Part shown: positions 63,675-64,000 of the stretch, piece by piece | Layout: each line of letters begins with the position of its first letter | Position numbering within the stretch: position 1 is the stretch's first letter | Origin: Sternotherus odoratus | Lineage: Eukaryota > Chordata > Testudines > Kinosternidae | Assembly: GCA_032164245.1 (NCBI GenBank) | Contig: JAVMKO010000169.1 | Span: forward strand, 144,501 to 208,500 | Direction: 5' to 3' | Length of the DNA stretch: 64,000 nt | Program-made: the position numbers and the translations under genes | Notes under the pieces: model-generated | The model's database searches: none | Seen by the model: only the letters and a program-made list of their open reading frames with translations | Told to the model about the DNA's origin: nothing

Positions 63675-64000
63675 GTTAAAAAGATCAGTGTTGCAGTCCT
63701 ATTCTTGCTCTCATTGGTGAAAATATCCCACTATGGAATGGGTTGTTCATCACTTAAATCCTAGTTATCTCTTCAAAATAGACCATAGGTGTGTACCTTG
63801 TGCTGCACAGGTCTAGTCCATCTCACTCTCCAGAGATGAATTTCACCCTAAATCAGTCATAACATGTCTGTGAATATATGAGGAATGAGGCCCTGAAATG
63901 TGTCTTCAATTATATGATTTGCAATTTGCCATTGATTTTAATAATAAATGTAACAACATTTTGAGATCATGTGTGTAGGGGTTCCTGCTGACAAATATAG

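Overview
The window looks like non-avian reptile genomic DNA, most likely a turtle. The grounds are many CR1 LINE copies, tRNA-derived SINEs joined to CR1-like tails, Penelope-like elements (PLEs), and dense hAT, PIF/Harbinger and Tigger DNA transposons. I infer the clade from family resemblance recalled from memory; no search was run. There are no bacterial-type operons, CRISPR arrays or rRNA genes. Most of the window is mobile DNA, often nested two or three deep.

Only one probable host gene is visible. It is an immunoglobulin-superfamily gene on the + strand of the butyrophilin / MOG / avian BG type. It has a signal-peptide exon (40768-40877), a V-set exon (43778-44125), three 21-nt heptad exons (45433-45453, 47809-47829, 48065-48085), a transmembrane exon (50438-50521), and weaker cytoplasmic candidates at about 53.9, 57.6, 61.2 and 63.7 kb. 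It probably runs off the right edge. The confident exons share phase 1 and have lengths divisible by three. No Ig constant-type exon was found, and the heptad exons lie before the membrane exon, which is unusual.

Layout: 1-3.4 kb is intergenic DNA with a SINE and one arm of a dispersed inverted repeat. 3.4-9.2 kb is a decayed PLE split by a 4.5-kb Harbinger transposon with a TAA target duplication. 9.35-10.46 kb is a Tigger element filled with GC-rich repeats. 11.4-17.9 kb is a stack of CR1 copies interrupted by fold-back PLE ends and two hAT elements, one carrying a large G-rich minisatellite. 18.3-19.4 kb is a Harbinger MITE with hairpins. 20-25.5 kb holds LTR-like sequences and a CR1 split by a tRNA SINE. 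26.3-30.5 kb is a hAT element with a nearly complete but broken transposase and a nested CR1. 33.0-37.6 kb holds the second inverted-repeat arm, a Tigger MITE, a PLE end and three hAT elements. 40.8-64 kb is the Ig-like gene, whose introns hold CR1s, hATs, a Helitron with bat-like termini, MITEs and a long CR1 reverse-transcriptase ORF at 54.4-56.2 kb. A second hAT with the same type of G-rich minisatellite sits at 62.2-63.3 kb.

Target-site duplications read by eye support the boundaries of most DNA transposons: 8 bp for hAT, TWA for Harbinger, TA for Tigger, and A/T insertion for the Helitron. Stretches not listed (for example 1.3-1.9, 10.5-11.2, 31.2-33.0 and 39.0-40.7 kb) hold only short ORFs that look fortuitous.
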